Shown: positions 8,203 through 17,052 of the stretch, piece after piece
How the letters are laid out: every line of letters starts with the position of its first letter
Position numbering within the stretch: position 1 is the stretch's first letter
From: JACKHO01 sp041398745
GTDB lineage: Bacteria; Planctomycetota; Planctomycetia; Planctomycetales; Planctomycetaceae
DNA: 64,000 nt
Assembly (NCBI GenBank): GCA_041398745.1
Contig: JAWKUB010000004.1
Location: forward strand, 372,001-436,000
Direction of reading: 5' to 3'
The notes under the pieces: model-generated
Told to the model about the DNA's origin: nothing
What the model saw: only the letters and a program-made list of their open reading frames with translations
Database searches by the model: none
Made by a program: the position numbers and the translations under genes

Positions 8203-8259
8203 GATTACACTTGTGGCCAATGCGGCGGCAGTATTGATTACACGCGTAAACGATGTCAA
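8203..8259 (-). promoter_or_regulatory. Promoter and putative BlaI operators of the blaI-M56 operon
   Basis: Reading the minus strand, TTGACA (8254-8259) and AATACT (8230-8235) are spaced by 18 bases, a good sigma-70-type promoter. The octamer GTGTAATC occurs twice, at 8236-8243 inside the spacer and at 8203-8210 downstream, 33 bp apart, about three helical turns. BlaI operators typically contain TGTA/TACA half-sites, which these resemble. The spacing and placement suit repression by BlaI dimers. Confidence 0.5.
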
Positions 8260-8332
8260 CAGGGATCTGGAATTATTTCGCGGAGGCGGACTCAGTTTCG
8301 GGTTTGCAGAAGCGGAGATCAGCATGCATGAT

Positions 8333-8380
8333 CGGTTGAGATAGTTGAGTGCGGCTGTGCCGCGGTTGAGATGGTTGAGG
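8333..8380 (+). repeat. Hairpin repeat of the GGTTGAGATGGTTGAG type, copy 1
   Basis: A GCGGC-TGT-GCCGC hairpin is flanked on both sides by GTTGAGAT(A/G)GTTGAG. A second copy lies at 43705-43750, where the stem reads GTGGC/GCCAC; the two differences in the stem are compensatory. Both copies precede a gene start by roughly 35-60 bp. Confidence 0.7.
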
Positions 8381-8414
8381 AGCAAGGTTCGTCAGCACAG
8401 AGGGTTCATCACCA

Positions 8415-8708
8415 ATGGATGCAGTGCAATGGTTCAATTTGTGTGAGGCGGTGCTATGGTTGGTCATTGCCATCGTTCTTGCCGTGCACGCGATGCAAGG
8501 TACCTCGCAGTTGCGTCGACGGACTCGAATTCTTGCAATCGCCTTTCTGCTGTTCAGTGTTTCGGATGTCATCGAAATCCAGACAGGAGCTTGGTGGAAG
8601 CCGGTCTGGCTGATGCTGCTCAAAGGCAGCTGCATTGCCACATTTGCGTGGGGCCTTTGGCGTTACCGGCAATTGAAATCATCAGCCGGGGATGAATCGA
8701 AGTTGTAA
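8415..8708 (+). CDS. Small membrane protein, hypothetical
   Basis: The 97-residue protein has three hydrophobic segments: about 10-27 (LWLVIAIVLAVHAM), 37-52 (ILAIAFLLFSVSDVIEI) and 62-82 (WWKPVWLMLLKGSCIATFAW), ending in a charged tail. This pattern is typical of a real small inner-membrane protein rather than a chance frame. It begins at ATG and is followed by ruvC on the same strand. No family is recognised. Confidence 0.6.
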   Translation: MDAVQWFNLCEAVLWLVIAIVLAVHAMQGTSQLRRRTRILAIAFLLFSVSDVIEIQTGAWWKPVWLMLLKGSCIATFAWGLWRYRQLKSSAGDESKL

Positions 8709-8811
8709 CACGTCCCGCAGAATCGGACTCACCTCGACGATTCAGGTGAAACAACGTACAGTTTGTCCAAGTTGGAAAGCACACTGCGGCGATGAGAGGA
8801 AAGGACTGAAC

Positions 8812-9369
8812 GTGCCTTCGCGAAGGAGCGACAACTTGGGATTTGCCATTGGCAACTCGTTCGAGGGGCCTGCTCCTGATGTCTATTTAGGCATCGATCC
8901 GGGGTTGAACAGAACGGGCTACGCTGTTGTTCGCCGTACGCCTAACGGCCCCAAACTTGTCGAAGGGGGCGTTGTGCGTTCGTCGCCGAAGGAGTCACTC
9001 TCCTCGCGCGTGCATGAAATTGGCGGCGGAGTTCGAGAAATCCTTTTGGAGTATCAGCCGGCGGTACTTATCATCGAACAAGTCTTTTCGATGCCGAGGA
9101 ATCCGCAGACCGCCATGCTGATGGCCCACGCGCGCGGTGCCATTCTGTTCTGCGCCCAGGAACAGGGCACGCAGCTTATCAGCTATTCACCGCGACAGGT
9201 AAAAAAGCTGCTGACCGGGAGTGGCACTGCGACCAAAGAACAGGTTCAGGCAGCCGTACAGCGCGAACTGGGACTCCGACGAGTACTTGAGCCGAACGAC
9301 GTCGCCGACGCCTGTGCAATGGCACTTTGCCACTATCACAGCTGTCGCCTGGAACTCAATATCACTTAA
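8812..9369 (+). CDS. ruvC: RuvC Holliday-junction resolvase
   Basis: RuvC cleaves Holliday junctions together with the RuvAB branch-migration complex. Active-site acidic residues are visible in YLGIDPGLNRTGYAV, LIIEQVF and the C-terminal PNDVADACAMALCH; the DNA-binding region SPRQVKKLLTGSGTATKEQV is intact. The GTG at 8812 follows AGAGGAAAGG and leaves an N-terminal extension of about 25 residues before the conserved core, so a later start is possible. An in-frame start further upstream (8692) would overlap the previous gene. ruvA and ruvB are not beside it. The end overlaps the convergent lipoprotein gene by 8 bp. Confidence 0.93.
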   Translation: MPSRRSDNLGFAIGNSFEGPAPDVYLGIDPGLNRTGYAVVRRTPNGPKLVEGGVVRSSPKESLSSRVHEIGGGVREILLEYQPAVLIIEQVFSMPRNPQTAMLMAHARGAILFCAQEQGTQLISYSPRQVKKLLTGSGTATKEQVQAAVQRELGLRRVLEPNDVADACAMALCHYHSCRLELNIT

Positions 9370-10036
9370 TGTCCCGTGCCCAAACCGGGCGGGCTGGTCC
9401 ATCTGGCCGGGGAGCGATAATCGCACCGTTCTTCTTGCGGGAGAGATTCTCCTTCTCCTGGAATTCCCGTTCTTCTTTCCAGTCTTGAACTTCTTCCGCC
9501 CACTCGAAGCCAAGCTGAACGGCCTTCGGTTCACTCGGTTCGTCGGCAACTTCCGCAAAGACTGCGGGCTGTGCTTCCAGGTTCGGAACCGGTTCAGGAA
9601 TTAGTAATTCATCTGCGGCCGACACCTCTGACTCACGAGTCGGAAGCTCCGGCTTGGCGTCGGCCGCTGGCACTTCAGGCGTCGGTGCCAGGTCAGGCGC
9701 GGGCAGCATAGTGGCATCACTGCTGGGAATCGTTGTCTCCACTGGCCGCGGAGACGGACCGGACAGCATGCTGAGCGAGGAGTACACCGGACTGCCGTAG
9801 CTATGAGACGGCGCCAGAATGTACCTCTGGGAGCGGACCGGAAACAGCCGCCTATTCATTGGGTGCGAACGCCAATCTGCCCGCCCAGCACGACTTGCGT
9901 CAAAAGCTGGGTTATAGATCGCCTCCCAAGCACTTTCGCGGTCGGCGAAACGGTCAACCCGGTCCTGATAACGATTCGCGAGATTCCACCCCTGACATCC
10001 CGTCAGCAGCACGACCAACAACAACGAATACTTCAC
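9362..10036 (-). CDS. Hypothetical lipoprotein
   Basis: The 224-residue protein starts with a lipoprotein signal MKYSLLLVVLLTGC, with lipobox LTGC, so it is expected to be acylated and anchored in a membrane. The mature part is rich in Pro, Ala and Glu (about residues 90-160) and ends with a charged segment (DWKEEREFQEKENLSRKKNG), suggesting a flexible linker protein. The GTG start has a clear GGGGGAGGTG ribosome site. No domain is recognised. Confidence 0.65.
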   Translation of the reverse strand: MKYSLLLVVLLTGCQGWNLANRYQDRVDRFADRESAWEAIYNPAFDASRAGRADWRSHPMNRRLFPVRSQRYILAPSHSYGSPVYSSLSMLSGPSPRPVETTIPSSDATMLPAPDLAPTPEVPAADAKPELPTRESEVSAADELLIPEPVPNLEAQPAVFAEVADEPSEPKAVQLGFEWAEEVQDWKEEREFQEKENLSRKKNGAIIAPRPDGPARPVWARDIK

Positions 10037-10389
10037 GGCGCACCTCCCCCTCTATTGCTGTAGTCATCGTCACTCCGATTACCTCGACTTTGACGAATTT
10101 ACCCGTTGCAGGGGGATGATTCGTTCTGGAAAGCCATTGGCCTTGCCGTACAATGCAACAAGTTGTCACTACTACGTATCTGACGCATTAGTGCTTGTAA
10201 TGGAGGAGCCGCATCGTGCACTTCATGCATCAACCGTAGACAGTGGCCGGTGATACAGTCGGAAAAATCGGATGGAAGAATTCTGATTTGTCCGCTGCAA
10301 ATTGAAGCAGTTCGTATGCGAAAGAAGTTGTGACTTACCTTTTGGCGTGAGGTCCAAGGTCCGGACCTTTCCCCTCGTTTTGGCAAGAC
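10037..10389. other. Divergent intergenic region between lipoprotein and kinase genes
   Basis: About 350 bp with no convincing ORF. It should hold the divergent promoters of the lipoprotein and the kinase; I could not single out a confident -35/-10 pair or an operator. Confidence 0.5.
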
Positions 10390-11859
10390 ATGTCAACATC
10401 TCCACCCACCACCCCTCAGAAACGACGCAACTGGTTGTGGCCCTTTGAGGTCATCGATCAGATTGGCGAGGGTGGTATGGGAGTTGTCTACCGGGCTCGA
10501 TATGTCATTAACGGTCGCATTGTCGCTCTGAAAATGCTGCCGTCAGATGTTTCCGATGAAACAGTTCTGGCCCGCTTTGAACGCGAAGTCGAAGTTCTCA
10601 AGAATTTGAAGCATCCAAACATCGTGCGATGTTTTGGCGGCGCCTGCGAAAACGAACGTCGCTTCTATGCCATGGAACTGGTGGAAGGCGGAACTCTCGA
10701 AGAGCGACTTGAGAAACGTGGAAGACTTCCTTGGGAACAGGTGGTCTACTACGCCATTCAAATGTGTGCTGCCCTCGAATGCTCACACAAGCAGGGCGTG
10801 GTTCACAGGGACATCAAGCCAAGCAACTTCCTCGTTTCCAAAGCTGGTGTCATTAAGCTAAGTGACTTCGGCCTGGCGAGCGTCGAAGCTGCCCGAAAGA
10901 TTACCGCCGCTGGCAAAACAGCCGGTACTTTCCAATACATGGCCCCCGAGCAAATTCGTGGGCAGGATGTTGTTCCACAAACTGACTTGTACGCATTGGG
11001 CTGCGTGTTATACGAACTGCTGACGGGGCAGCCTACTTTCGTGTCCGATACCCCAGCTGGCACACTGCACCAGCATTGCAATGAAGTTGCACCGCGAGTG
11101 TGCGACAAGTTGCCAGATTGTCCAATCGAACTTGACCGCATTGTGGCCAAGTTACTGCGCAAGGAAATTGCGCGGCGTTATCAGTCTGCTGCGGAATTAG
11201 CCATCGACTTGAAGCGCGTCGCTCAGTCGGCCAACGGAGCTCCCGCACTTCAGCCAGCAAGAGACAAGCCTTCAGTTGACGAGGCGCCCACGACCGCACC
11301 GCCCGCTCCGAAAAAAATCGCGGACGACAGAAGGTTCTATGCCAGTTGGATGGCTCGGGCACTCGCTGTGGCATTACTGATTTCACTCATTTGCAATATC
11401 TACGCCACCGGACATTCCGCAAGAATAACGGAGTGGGAAAAGAATTGGATTACAGCCTCGACTAACGACAACCTGTTTGTACGCCAGGCTGCCGTTAAAA
11501 CGCTCGCAGACCTTTCCGCCTTGAGCCCCAATGGTCGGGAAGCACTGGCAGAGCGTCTTCAAGATGTGGACCCCGACATTCGGATTCAGTCGATTCAAGG
11601 ACTGCAAAGAGCGGGTGGGTATTCGAGAGAGTACATTCCCCATTTGTCCAAAGTCCAGCAGTTCGATTCCGACGTCAATGTCCGATCTGCCGCAGCCCTC
11701 GCGATTGCAGAAATTCGCGACGCACCGCTCCAAGGCCCGGATTTGTCCTTCTGGGCCGGTTTAGCCGCCATTCTCATTGGTGCCATTATTGGCGTCGCCT
11801 ACTGGCTGCGGCTTTGGAAGACTCTCAAGCTCGAAGCCGAAGCACCGCACGGAAAATAG
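10390..11859 (+). CDS. Membrane Ser/Thr protein kinase with HEAT-like repeats
   Basis: This is a 489-residue Hanks-type kinase. Residues about 17-290 form the catalytic domain: glycine loop GEGGMGVVYRA, ATP-binding Lys in VALKML, catalytic loop HRDIKPSN near 139, DFG near 158 and the APEQ activation segment. A transmembrane helix (about 322-342) follows a Pro-rich linker, then HEAT-like helical repeats (about 350-445, for example FVRQAAVKTLADLS and DVNVRSAAALAIAEI), then a second hydrophobic segment near 453-473. The kinase is cytoplasmic; the HEAT part is likely extracytoplasmic if both helices span the membrane. Substrates are unknown. Confidence 0.9.
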   Translation: MSTSPPTTPQKRRNWLWPFEVIDQIGEGGMGVVYRARYVINGRIVALKMLPSDVSDETVLARFEREVEVLKNLKHPNIVRCFGGACENERRFYAMELVEGGTLEERLEKRGRLPWEQVVYYAIQMCAALECSHKQGVVHRDIKPSNFLVSKAGVIKLSDFGLASVEAARKITAAGKTAGTFQYMAPEQIRGQDVVPQTDLYALGCVLYELLTGQPTFVSDTPAGTLHQHCNEVAPRVCDKLPDCPIELDRIVAKLLRKEIARRYQSAAELAIDLKRVAQSANGAPALQPARDKPSVDEAPTTAPPAPKKIADDRRFYASWMARALAVALLISLICNIYATGHSARITEWEKNWITASTNDNLFVRQAAVKTLADLSALSPNGREALAERLQDVDPDIRIQSIQGLQRAGGYSREYIPHLSKVQQFDSDVNVRSAAALAIAEIRDAPLQGPDLSFWAGLAAILIGAIIGVAYWLRLWKTLKLEAEAPHGK

Positions 11860-11908
11860 TGGATGAGTAACGGGCGTTGCGTGGGCCGTTGTGACGTTTT
11901 CCGGCCAA

Positions 11909-13822
11909 TCAATTCACTTCTTTGACTCGCAAACTCTTTAGCAGCTCTTTCAACTGCAAGTTGCTTTCTTCATTTTCTGGCAGCGGTGCATTCTGAAACG
12001 CAGGCAGCAGGTGCTCCCAAACCAAATCCAGTTCACGCTGCATGTTACCCGTCTTCGCAGTAATGGCGATGACGGCGTCCTGCTCCGGTAGCACAATGCA
12101 GAACTGGCCATCTTTCCCGTCGCCTCGGTAGGCACCGTGACGGCACTGCCAGAACTGGAACCCATAACCTACGCGCCAGTCGGGATTGCCAGCACTGGGG
12201 GCCTTGTCATTTTCAACCTGCTTGCTTGTGGCCATTGCAATCCAATCTGCGGGCACAAGCTGTTTCCCGTTCCACCGTCCTTTCTGCAAATACAGCTGAC
12301 CAAACTTCGCAATGTCCTCGGTGTGGAGATAAAGTCCATATCCACCAATTGAAATTCCCTGTGGGCTCGTGTCCCAGACCGGTTTCTCGATTCCGAGCGG
12401 CTCAAATAGACGGGGAGTTAAATAATCGACCACTGTTTCACCGGTCACCTTCTGCACAATGGCCGACTGCATATAAGTCGCGGGCGTGTTGTATAGAAAT
12501 GTTGATCCTGGCTCGTGCGGAACGGGATCGGAAAGGAACTTCTTCGTCCAGACGTCCTCTTGTGTCAGTCGCGGAATCGGATCGTGCCCGGTCGACATGG
12601 TGAGCAAATCGCGTACACGCATCGCCTGCAGGTGCTCGGAAGGATTCTCTGGAGCATCTTCCGGGAAGAACTTGAGGACCTTGTCGTCGATGTTCAGCTT
12701 TCCTTCGGCCACCGCGAGCCCCACGGCTGTCGAAGTAAAACTCTTACTGAGCGACCAGAGAATGTGTGGCTTGTCCGCCGCTTCAGGACTCCACCAGCCT
12801 TCCGCCACCACATGGCCGTGACGTACCAGCATGAAGCTGTGCATGGAATTCACATTCGCGTCCGCCGCTTCGACAAACGCGCGTATGTGATCCGAGGAAA
12901 TCCCCTGAGCTTCCGGCGTACTACGCGGCAAACCACTGACCGATTTCTCTTTCAGATGTTTGTCGAGAAACGCGACCAGCTTTGTTCGATTCTCCCCTTC
13001 AAAGAATCCGTTACCGCCATGCCCCAGGCCTGTCAGAGTATTCAAGGTGACGGGCACGCCCGCCTCGCCGCATGCATCAACGAGCCTTTCACTTTGTGCA
13101 AGGAGTACGGTGTTGTCTTTTGATCCATGAAAAATGAGTATCGGAGGATCATCTTTCGTGACGTGAAATGCAGGCGAAGCCAAACGTGCCAGTTCGACTT
13201 TTTCATCTGCCGGCCCGCCAAGTAGCAGCCGCACTGGCGAACCTTCCTCGGTCGTTTTATGTGGTTGCGACTTCGTGCGCTGAATAAAATCGACCGGCCC
13301 GTAGTAGTCGACAATGGCATCCACGCGGGATGAGTAGTCGGTGTTACCGCCAACGTTTCCTTCCAGTTCCTTCACATCGCTCGTGGTTCCCAAAAGCGTC
13401 GATAAATGGCCGCCAGCACTGCTGCCCGCCACGGCAATTTTCTCAACGTTGTATCCATATTCCTTCGCATGCGAACGAATCCAGCGAACAGCCCCCTTGC
13501 AATCGTGGATTTGGGCAGGAAACACAGCTTTGTCAGTCAGGCGATAGGAAATACTGGCAACTGCGTAGTTGTGTTCAGTCAACCAGGAAATAAAACAACG
13601 GTCCTTACTGCCGCCCCGCCAGCCTCCTCCATGAATCCAAACCACGAGCGGCGCATTGTCAGCAACTGGCAAATACAAATCGAGCTTCAAGCTGTGTCCA
13701 TCGACTTGGGCGTACTCCACATCTTTTATTGTTCGCATTTCAGCCGAGAATGCGTCTCCGGCCAATGTCGTAGTTGACAGAAATAGTATGACGATAAACA
13801 ACTTCAGCAGGGAATGTTGCAT
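11909..13822 (-). CDS. Secreted two-domain hydrolase: BD-FAE-type esterase plus beta-lactamase-family serine hydrolase
   Basis: The 637-residue protein has an N-terminal signal peptide (LLKLFIVILFLSTTTLAGDA). Residues about 30-295 are an alpha/beta hydrolase: oxyanion motif HGGGW, nucleophile GSSAGGH, acid in FHGSKDN and His in GLGHGG. Residues about 300-625 are a class C beta-lactamase/penicillin-binding-like domain with SLSKSFTS (SxxK) and a YNT motif. Both active sites look complete. The likely role is extracellular de-esterification of plant or algal polysaccharide, or peptide/ester hydrolysis. ATG 13822 is chosen over GTG at 13825. Confidence 0.85.
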   Translation of the reverse strand: MQHSLLKLFIVILFLSTTTLAGDAFSAEMRTIKDVEYAQVDGHSLKLDLYLPVADNAPLVVWIHGGGWRGGSKDRCFISWLTEHNYAVASISYRLTDKAVFPAQIHDCKGAVRWIRSHAKEYGYNVEKIAVAGSSAGGHLSTLLGTTSDVKELEGNVGGNTDYSSRVDAIVDYYGPVDFIQRTKSQPHKTTEEGSPVRLLLGGPADEKVELARLASPAFHVTKDDPPILIFHGSKDNTVLLAQSERLVDACGEAGVPVTLNTLTGLGHGGNGFFEGENRTKLVAFLDKHLKEKSVSGLPRSTPEAQGISSDHIRAFVEAADANVNSMHSFMLVRHGHVVAEGWWSPEAADKPHILWSLSKSFTSTAVGLAVAEGKLNIDDKVLKFFPEDAPENPSEHLQAMRVRDLLTMSTGHDPIPRLTQEDVWTKKFLSDPVPHEPGSTFLYNTPATYMQSAIVQKVTGETVVDYLTPRLFEPLGIEKPVWDTSPQGISIGGYGLYLHTEDIAKFGQLYLQKGRWNGKQLVPADWIAMATSKQVENDKAPSAGNPDWRVGYGFQFWQCRHGAYRGDGKDGQFCIVLPEQDAVIAITAKTGNMQRELDLVWEHLLPAFQNAPLPENEESNLQLKELLKSLRVKEVN

Positions 13823-14188
13823 CACAGCGTTAGCCTATTCGACAATTGAAACGATCAACAAAATCACATACGAGACAGCACTGTAGAAGAGGCAAGGCGG
13901 GCAATGCAATGAACATGAACTTGCGTGCTGCGAATTGCACGCATCATACACGTTCAGCATGACACACGGCGTTTTCGACTTGGTGAGAAGTCAACCCGTG
14001 CAAGTTGCAGCACAGGCTATAACAGATGTGGCGCCAATTGCGCGGCATTCCATTTTCCGTGAAGATGCTCATGCGTGTGCGACGAAGACATTGTCATTCT
14101 CGCCGTCTGCGACGCTCTCTCATCGGGGCTCAGAGTAACACCACTCTCCTGATCGACATCTCTTGATTCGCTGAGTCGCGAGTAGCGG
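13823..14188. other. Intergenic region with no gene
   Basis: About 370 bp between the two-domain hydrolase and the HEAT-repeat gene. Short open frames here have no ribosome site or recognisable content. Nothing else was identified. Confidence 0.5.
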
Positions 14189-14219
14189 GAGCCTGCCCCC
14201 AACCCCTGGGGGCAGGCTC
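14189..14219 (-). terminator. Strong GC-rich hairpin after the HEAT-repeat gene
   Basis: GAGCCTGCCCCC (14189-14200) pairs perfectly with 14208-14219 over 12 bp around a 7-base loop. It lies directly behind the stop codon of the minus-strand gene. There is no U-run on the minus side, so it may act as a stabilising or weak terminating hairpin rather than a classical intrinsic terminator. Confidence 0.5.
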
Positions 14220-15071
14220 TTATTCTGCATCGTCGGAGACATCTTCACGTGCTCGGATGAGCTTAATGGCTTCATTGACGTAATACGCCAGAAGCGGGTC
14301 GCGACATTCCGCGTCTTCCAGAAACGGTACCGCCGACTCGGCGGCGGGGCCCATTTCGCCGATGTACGTAATTACAAGTGAATGAGAATACCCTTCAGTG
14401 TCCCGTTCCTCTAAGGCGTCAAGAAACACCGGCAATAATTCAGCACGGTGTTCCGGGCATATTGCTTGCAATGCGCCGGCCATGTGGACACGGTCAACGC
14501 CACTTTGTTTCTCCATCGCCGATAGTAGGTCGGCCTCTGCTGATTTGGCACGCGGGCCGAAGTCGTGCAATGTCCAAGCTGCCATGCCAGCATCTAGCGA
14601 GTCTTCCCGATGCAGCCTGCCCCGCATGACTTCAATTACCTCTAATTCCAAGGTAGTCTGTTCGCCGTGTAGCTGCTTGGCATATCGCTGAAGTGTCAGC
14701 ATCGCACAAAATGGTGCGTCGGAAGTGTCTTCCTCATTGGAGACCACTTTGAGAAAGGCCCTCACGACATCGTCTGACACCGGCACCTCGTCACGCAATT
14801 CCCAAGCAGCAAAACTGCGAACTTCCTCGTTCTCATGGTTCAGCAAGTTGATGAGGTGCGATTTGAAATCAACTCGCCTATTTCGTAACTCCTCCACCGC
14901 ATGTTCACGAACGACATGCCCCTCCGAATGGAGGTCGTTCAACAAGCAATGAACTACCCACGCGTTGTAGCCATTCTGCAATCCGACGGTCACACCAAAT
15001 GCGACGCCAGCTACCACTGCACACCAGGCGACAATGACATACCAAGGGCGAGTATTGGGAGAACCAGACAT
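14220..15071 (-). CDS. Membrane-anchored HEAT-repeat protein
   Basis: With ATG 15071 (GAGAAAGAG ribosome site) the product has 283 residues. A single transmembrane helix lies near residues 9-32 (WYVIVAWCAVVAGVAFGVTV). The rest is a chain of HEAT-like helical repeats, for example VVREHAVEELRNRRVD, EVRSFAAWELRDEVPV and LDAGMAAWTLHDFGP. An upstream in-frame start would overlap the preceding gene. Such repeats bind proteins; the partner is unknown. The layout resembles the C-terminal half of the kinase at 10390-11859. Confidence 0.7.
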   Translation of the reverse strand: MSGSPNTRPWYVIVAWCAVVAGVAFGVTVGLQNGYNAWVVHCLLNDLHSEGHVVREHAVEELRNRRVDFKSHLINLLNHENEEVRSFAAWELRDEVPVSDDVVRAFLKVVSNEEDTSDAPFCAMLTLQRYAKQLHGEQTTLELEVIEVMRGRLHREDSLDAGMAAWTLHDFGPRAKSAEADLLSAMEKQSGVDRVHMAGALQAICPEHRAELLPVFLDALEERDTEGYSHSLVITYIGEMGPAAESAVPFLEDAECRDPLLAYYVNEAIKLIRAREDVSDDAE

Positions 15072-15093
15072 CTCTTTCTCAATTCTATGAAAC

Positions 15094-16098
15094 TTACGCC
15101 ATTCCCTTCCGTCCCAGCATGCGGTCCAATGCGTCGGACGTGTGGTAGACGAGCGCTTCATGCCAGTGGGGATATGGGATGAAATACTCGAACGTTAAAT
15201 AGCCGTTGTAGTTGCAGGCGGCGAAGGCATCGAGCACGGCGGGCCAGTTGGTGGTGCCGTCAAGCAGTGGCCGGAATGTCTCCAGCGTAAACTGTGTTCC
15301 CGCCTGCTTGCTGTACTCCTTCAAATGCACGTTACGAATTCTCTCGCCGCACTGCCGAATCCAATGTTCCGGGAACTGAAACTGCATAATGTTCCCGGTA
15401 TCGAAATGAATGCCCACCGACTCGGACTCGAACTGATCCACGAAGCGATTAATCTCCGCCGGGCTCATCAGAAATGCGTTGGCGAAAATATTCTCCATGT
15501 TGAGTGACACACCCGTCTTTTCCGCGTGCGGGATGACCGCCTGAATGGCTTCGGTTGCCCGGTCCCAGCAAACGTCGTTCGCCACCGGCTCTGGTTCGGG
15601 ATTCCACGGGATATACACCGCACCTGGAACGACCAGCAAATTCTTCGTCCCCAAAGCCGCCGCCGCGTACACCATTTTCTCCGCCAGTTCGCGTCCCTTG
15701 GTACGGCGTTCGACATCATTCGAGGTCAGCGAGTAGGGCCAGAACAGAAATGAACAGAGCCCGCTAATTTCAATGCCAATGTCGCGGGCAGTCCGACCAA
15801 TCTTCTCCAGGTCTTTCTCAGATGCCTTCACCGAGACATCGGACTCCAAATCGAAGTTCAGTTCGACTCCGTCGAAGCCTGCATCTTTGCAGAGCTGCAG
15901 GCATTCGCTGAGCGACATTTTGTCAGGGTAGGGGAGTGCCCACAAATTGATCGACTTCTTCATGTCGTACTGTTTCGCCGGGCGCTCGGCGACCTGGCCA
16001 ACATCCCCCATCGCAGCTGTCCCACCCAATACCGCAGGCCCAAACATGGCGGCATACCGTAACAGTTCACGTCGATCGAGTTGGTAACGATTAGGCAT
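15094..16098 (-). CDS. Tat-exported sugar-phosphate isomerase/epimerase-like TIM barrel
   Basis: The 334-residue protein starts with a twin-arginine-type signal (RRELLRYAAMFGPAVLGGTA) and continues into an AP-endonuclease-2/xylose-isomerase-like barrel: GFDGVELNFD, SGLCSFLFWP, SLNMENI, GIHFDTGN and VHLKEYS carry the metal-binding Glu, Asp and His positions. Closest general class is hydroxypyruvate isomerase-like or sugar 2-epimerase-like; the substrate cannot be read. It lies upstream of the HEAT-repeat gene with a 22-bp gap, so they may be one transcript. Confidence 0.85.
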   Translation of the reverse strand: MPNRYQLDRRELLRYAAMFGPAVLGGTAAMGDVGQVAERPAKQYDMKKSINLWALPYPDKMSLSECLQLCKDAGFDGVELNFDLESDVSVKASEKDLEKIGRTARDIGIEISGLCSFLFWPYSLTSNDVERRTKGRELAEKMVYAAAALGTKNLLVVPGAVYIPWNPEPEPVANDVCWDRATEAIQAVIPHAEKTGVSLNMENIFANAFLMSPAEINRFVDQFESESVGIHFDTGNIMQFQFPEHWIRQCGERIRNVHLKEYSKQAGTQFTLETFRPLLDGTTNWPAVLDAFAACNYNGYLTFEYFIPYPHWHEALVYHTSDALDRMLGRKGMA

Positions 16099-16161
16099 TG
16101 GTGGTGGCTCCAAGTGGTAGGAATGAGTGATAACAGATTGTTTTTGCCGCTTTGCTCAACG

Positions 16162-16848
16162 TCAATCAGTATGGATGCGATGAGCAAACACGAGTTCGAG
16201 TTGTTCGGCATTCGCCAGATTTTTCGGCGTGATCATTTCACGATCGAGCGGAACTGGACCGCCTTCGTAGTATTGAATCGTTTCTTCAAACGGACGCCAA
16301 TTGAGGTCTCCCATCCGCACAAGCTCCCCAATCCGTTCGCCCGAGGCTTCGCCGTACGCCTTGTAAATGAGTTCGCTGCAGTAGATTTGTTCGTCGTCCA
16401 TGCGGTACCGACTGTCGTACGGTCGACCGAGAAACTTTTGTGCGGCGAGGATTGTCTGCGGAACATGCTTTTGTTGCTCGGTCTTCAAACGATAGACCGC
16501 GAAGCCTTGATTTCGTCCCCGAAAAATGAACTCACGCAGGGGCGTCATTTCCACACCGTGGAGGGCTTCACACACCATCCAACGACCATTTTGTCTGGTC
16601 ACGATTCCGCAATGTGAATACGGTGACTCCGAGACGCCTTCAATGGCATTCACCAGCGGAGCATGCGGCAAAGACTGGAACAGAACATCTCCCTCCTGCG
16701 GGGAATAGTTCCAGTAGGCCGTGTAAGCCGGCCCGTAGAGAACAACTAACGTAACAATCGCAACGAGTAGACACGCTCCGAATGACAGCAGGAAGAGACG
16801 GCGGTCTCGTGCGGTTCGTTTCTCACGGTTACTTACGACGACTGTCAT
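16162..16848 (-). CDS. YiiX/YebB-like (permuted NlpC/P60) cysteine hydrolase
   Basis: The 228-residue protein has one N-terminal membrane helix (LFLLSFGACLLVAIVTLVVL), then a permuted papain-fold domain: GDVLFQSL, catalytic His in SPYSHCGIV, and catalytic Cys in QIYCSELIYKAYG. The family cleaves or transfers on peptide or lipid amide bonds; the substrate here is unknown. It is probably anchored with the enzyme outside the cytoplasmic membrane. The start has a short CGAGGT ribosome site. Confidence 0.8.
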   Translation of the reverse strand: MTVVVSNREKRTARDRRLFLLSFGACLLVAIVTLVVLYGPAYTAYWNYSPQEGDVLFQSLPHAPLVNAIEGVSESPYSHCGIVTRQNGRWMVCEALHGVEMTPLREFIFRGRNQGFAVYRLKTEQQKHVPQTILAAQKFLGRPYDSRYRMDDEQIYCSELIYKAYGEASGERIGELVRMGDLNWRPFEETIQYYEGGPVPLDREMITPKNLANAEQLELVFAHRIHTD

Positions 16849-17052
16849 ACCTCGTCCGATTTCCGAACTGTGGGATCACCAACAACAAGGCCATCATTTC
16901 CACAAGAATCCAAGCCGATTGTCGCAATACTTATCCATGAAGGACAAGGCAGGTCGCATATTCACCGCCCAGGCAGACGACGTTTTCAGGCTCCGCACGC
17001 GAAGTGATTTCTACCATTTCCGCAATGTTAAGGAACCGTTAACCTCTCGCGA

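Noticed and set aside
12515..13123. Plus-strand open frame of about 200 codons opposite the two-domain hydrolase
   Set aside because: It lies wholly opposite a gene with two intact active sites and has no family features.
13935..14138. Short + strand open frame in the 13.9-14.1 kb gap
   Set aside because: There is no ribosome site, no hydrophobic or domain pattern, and the translation looks random.
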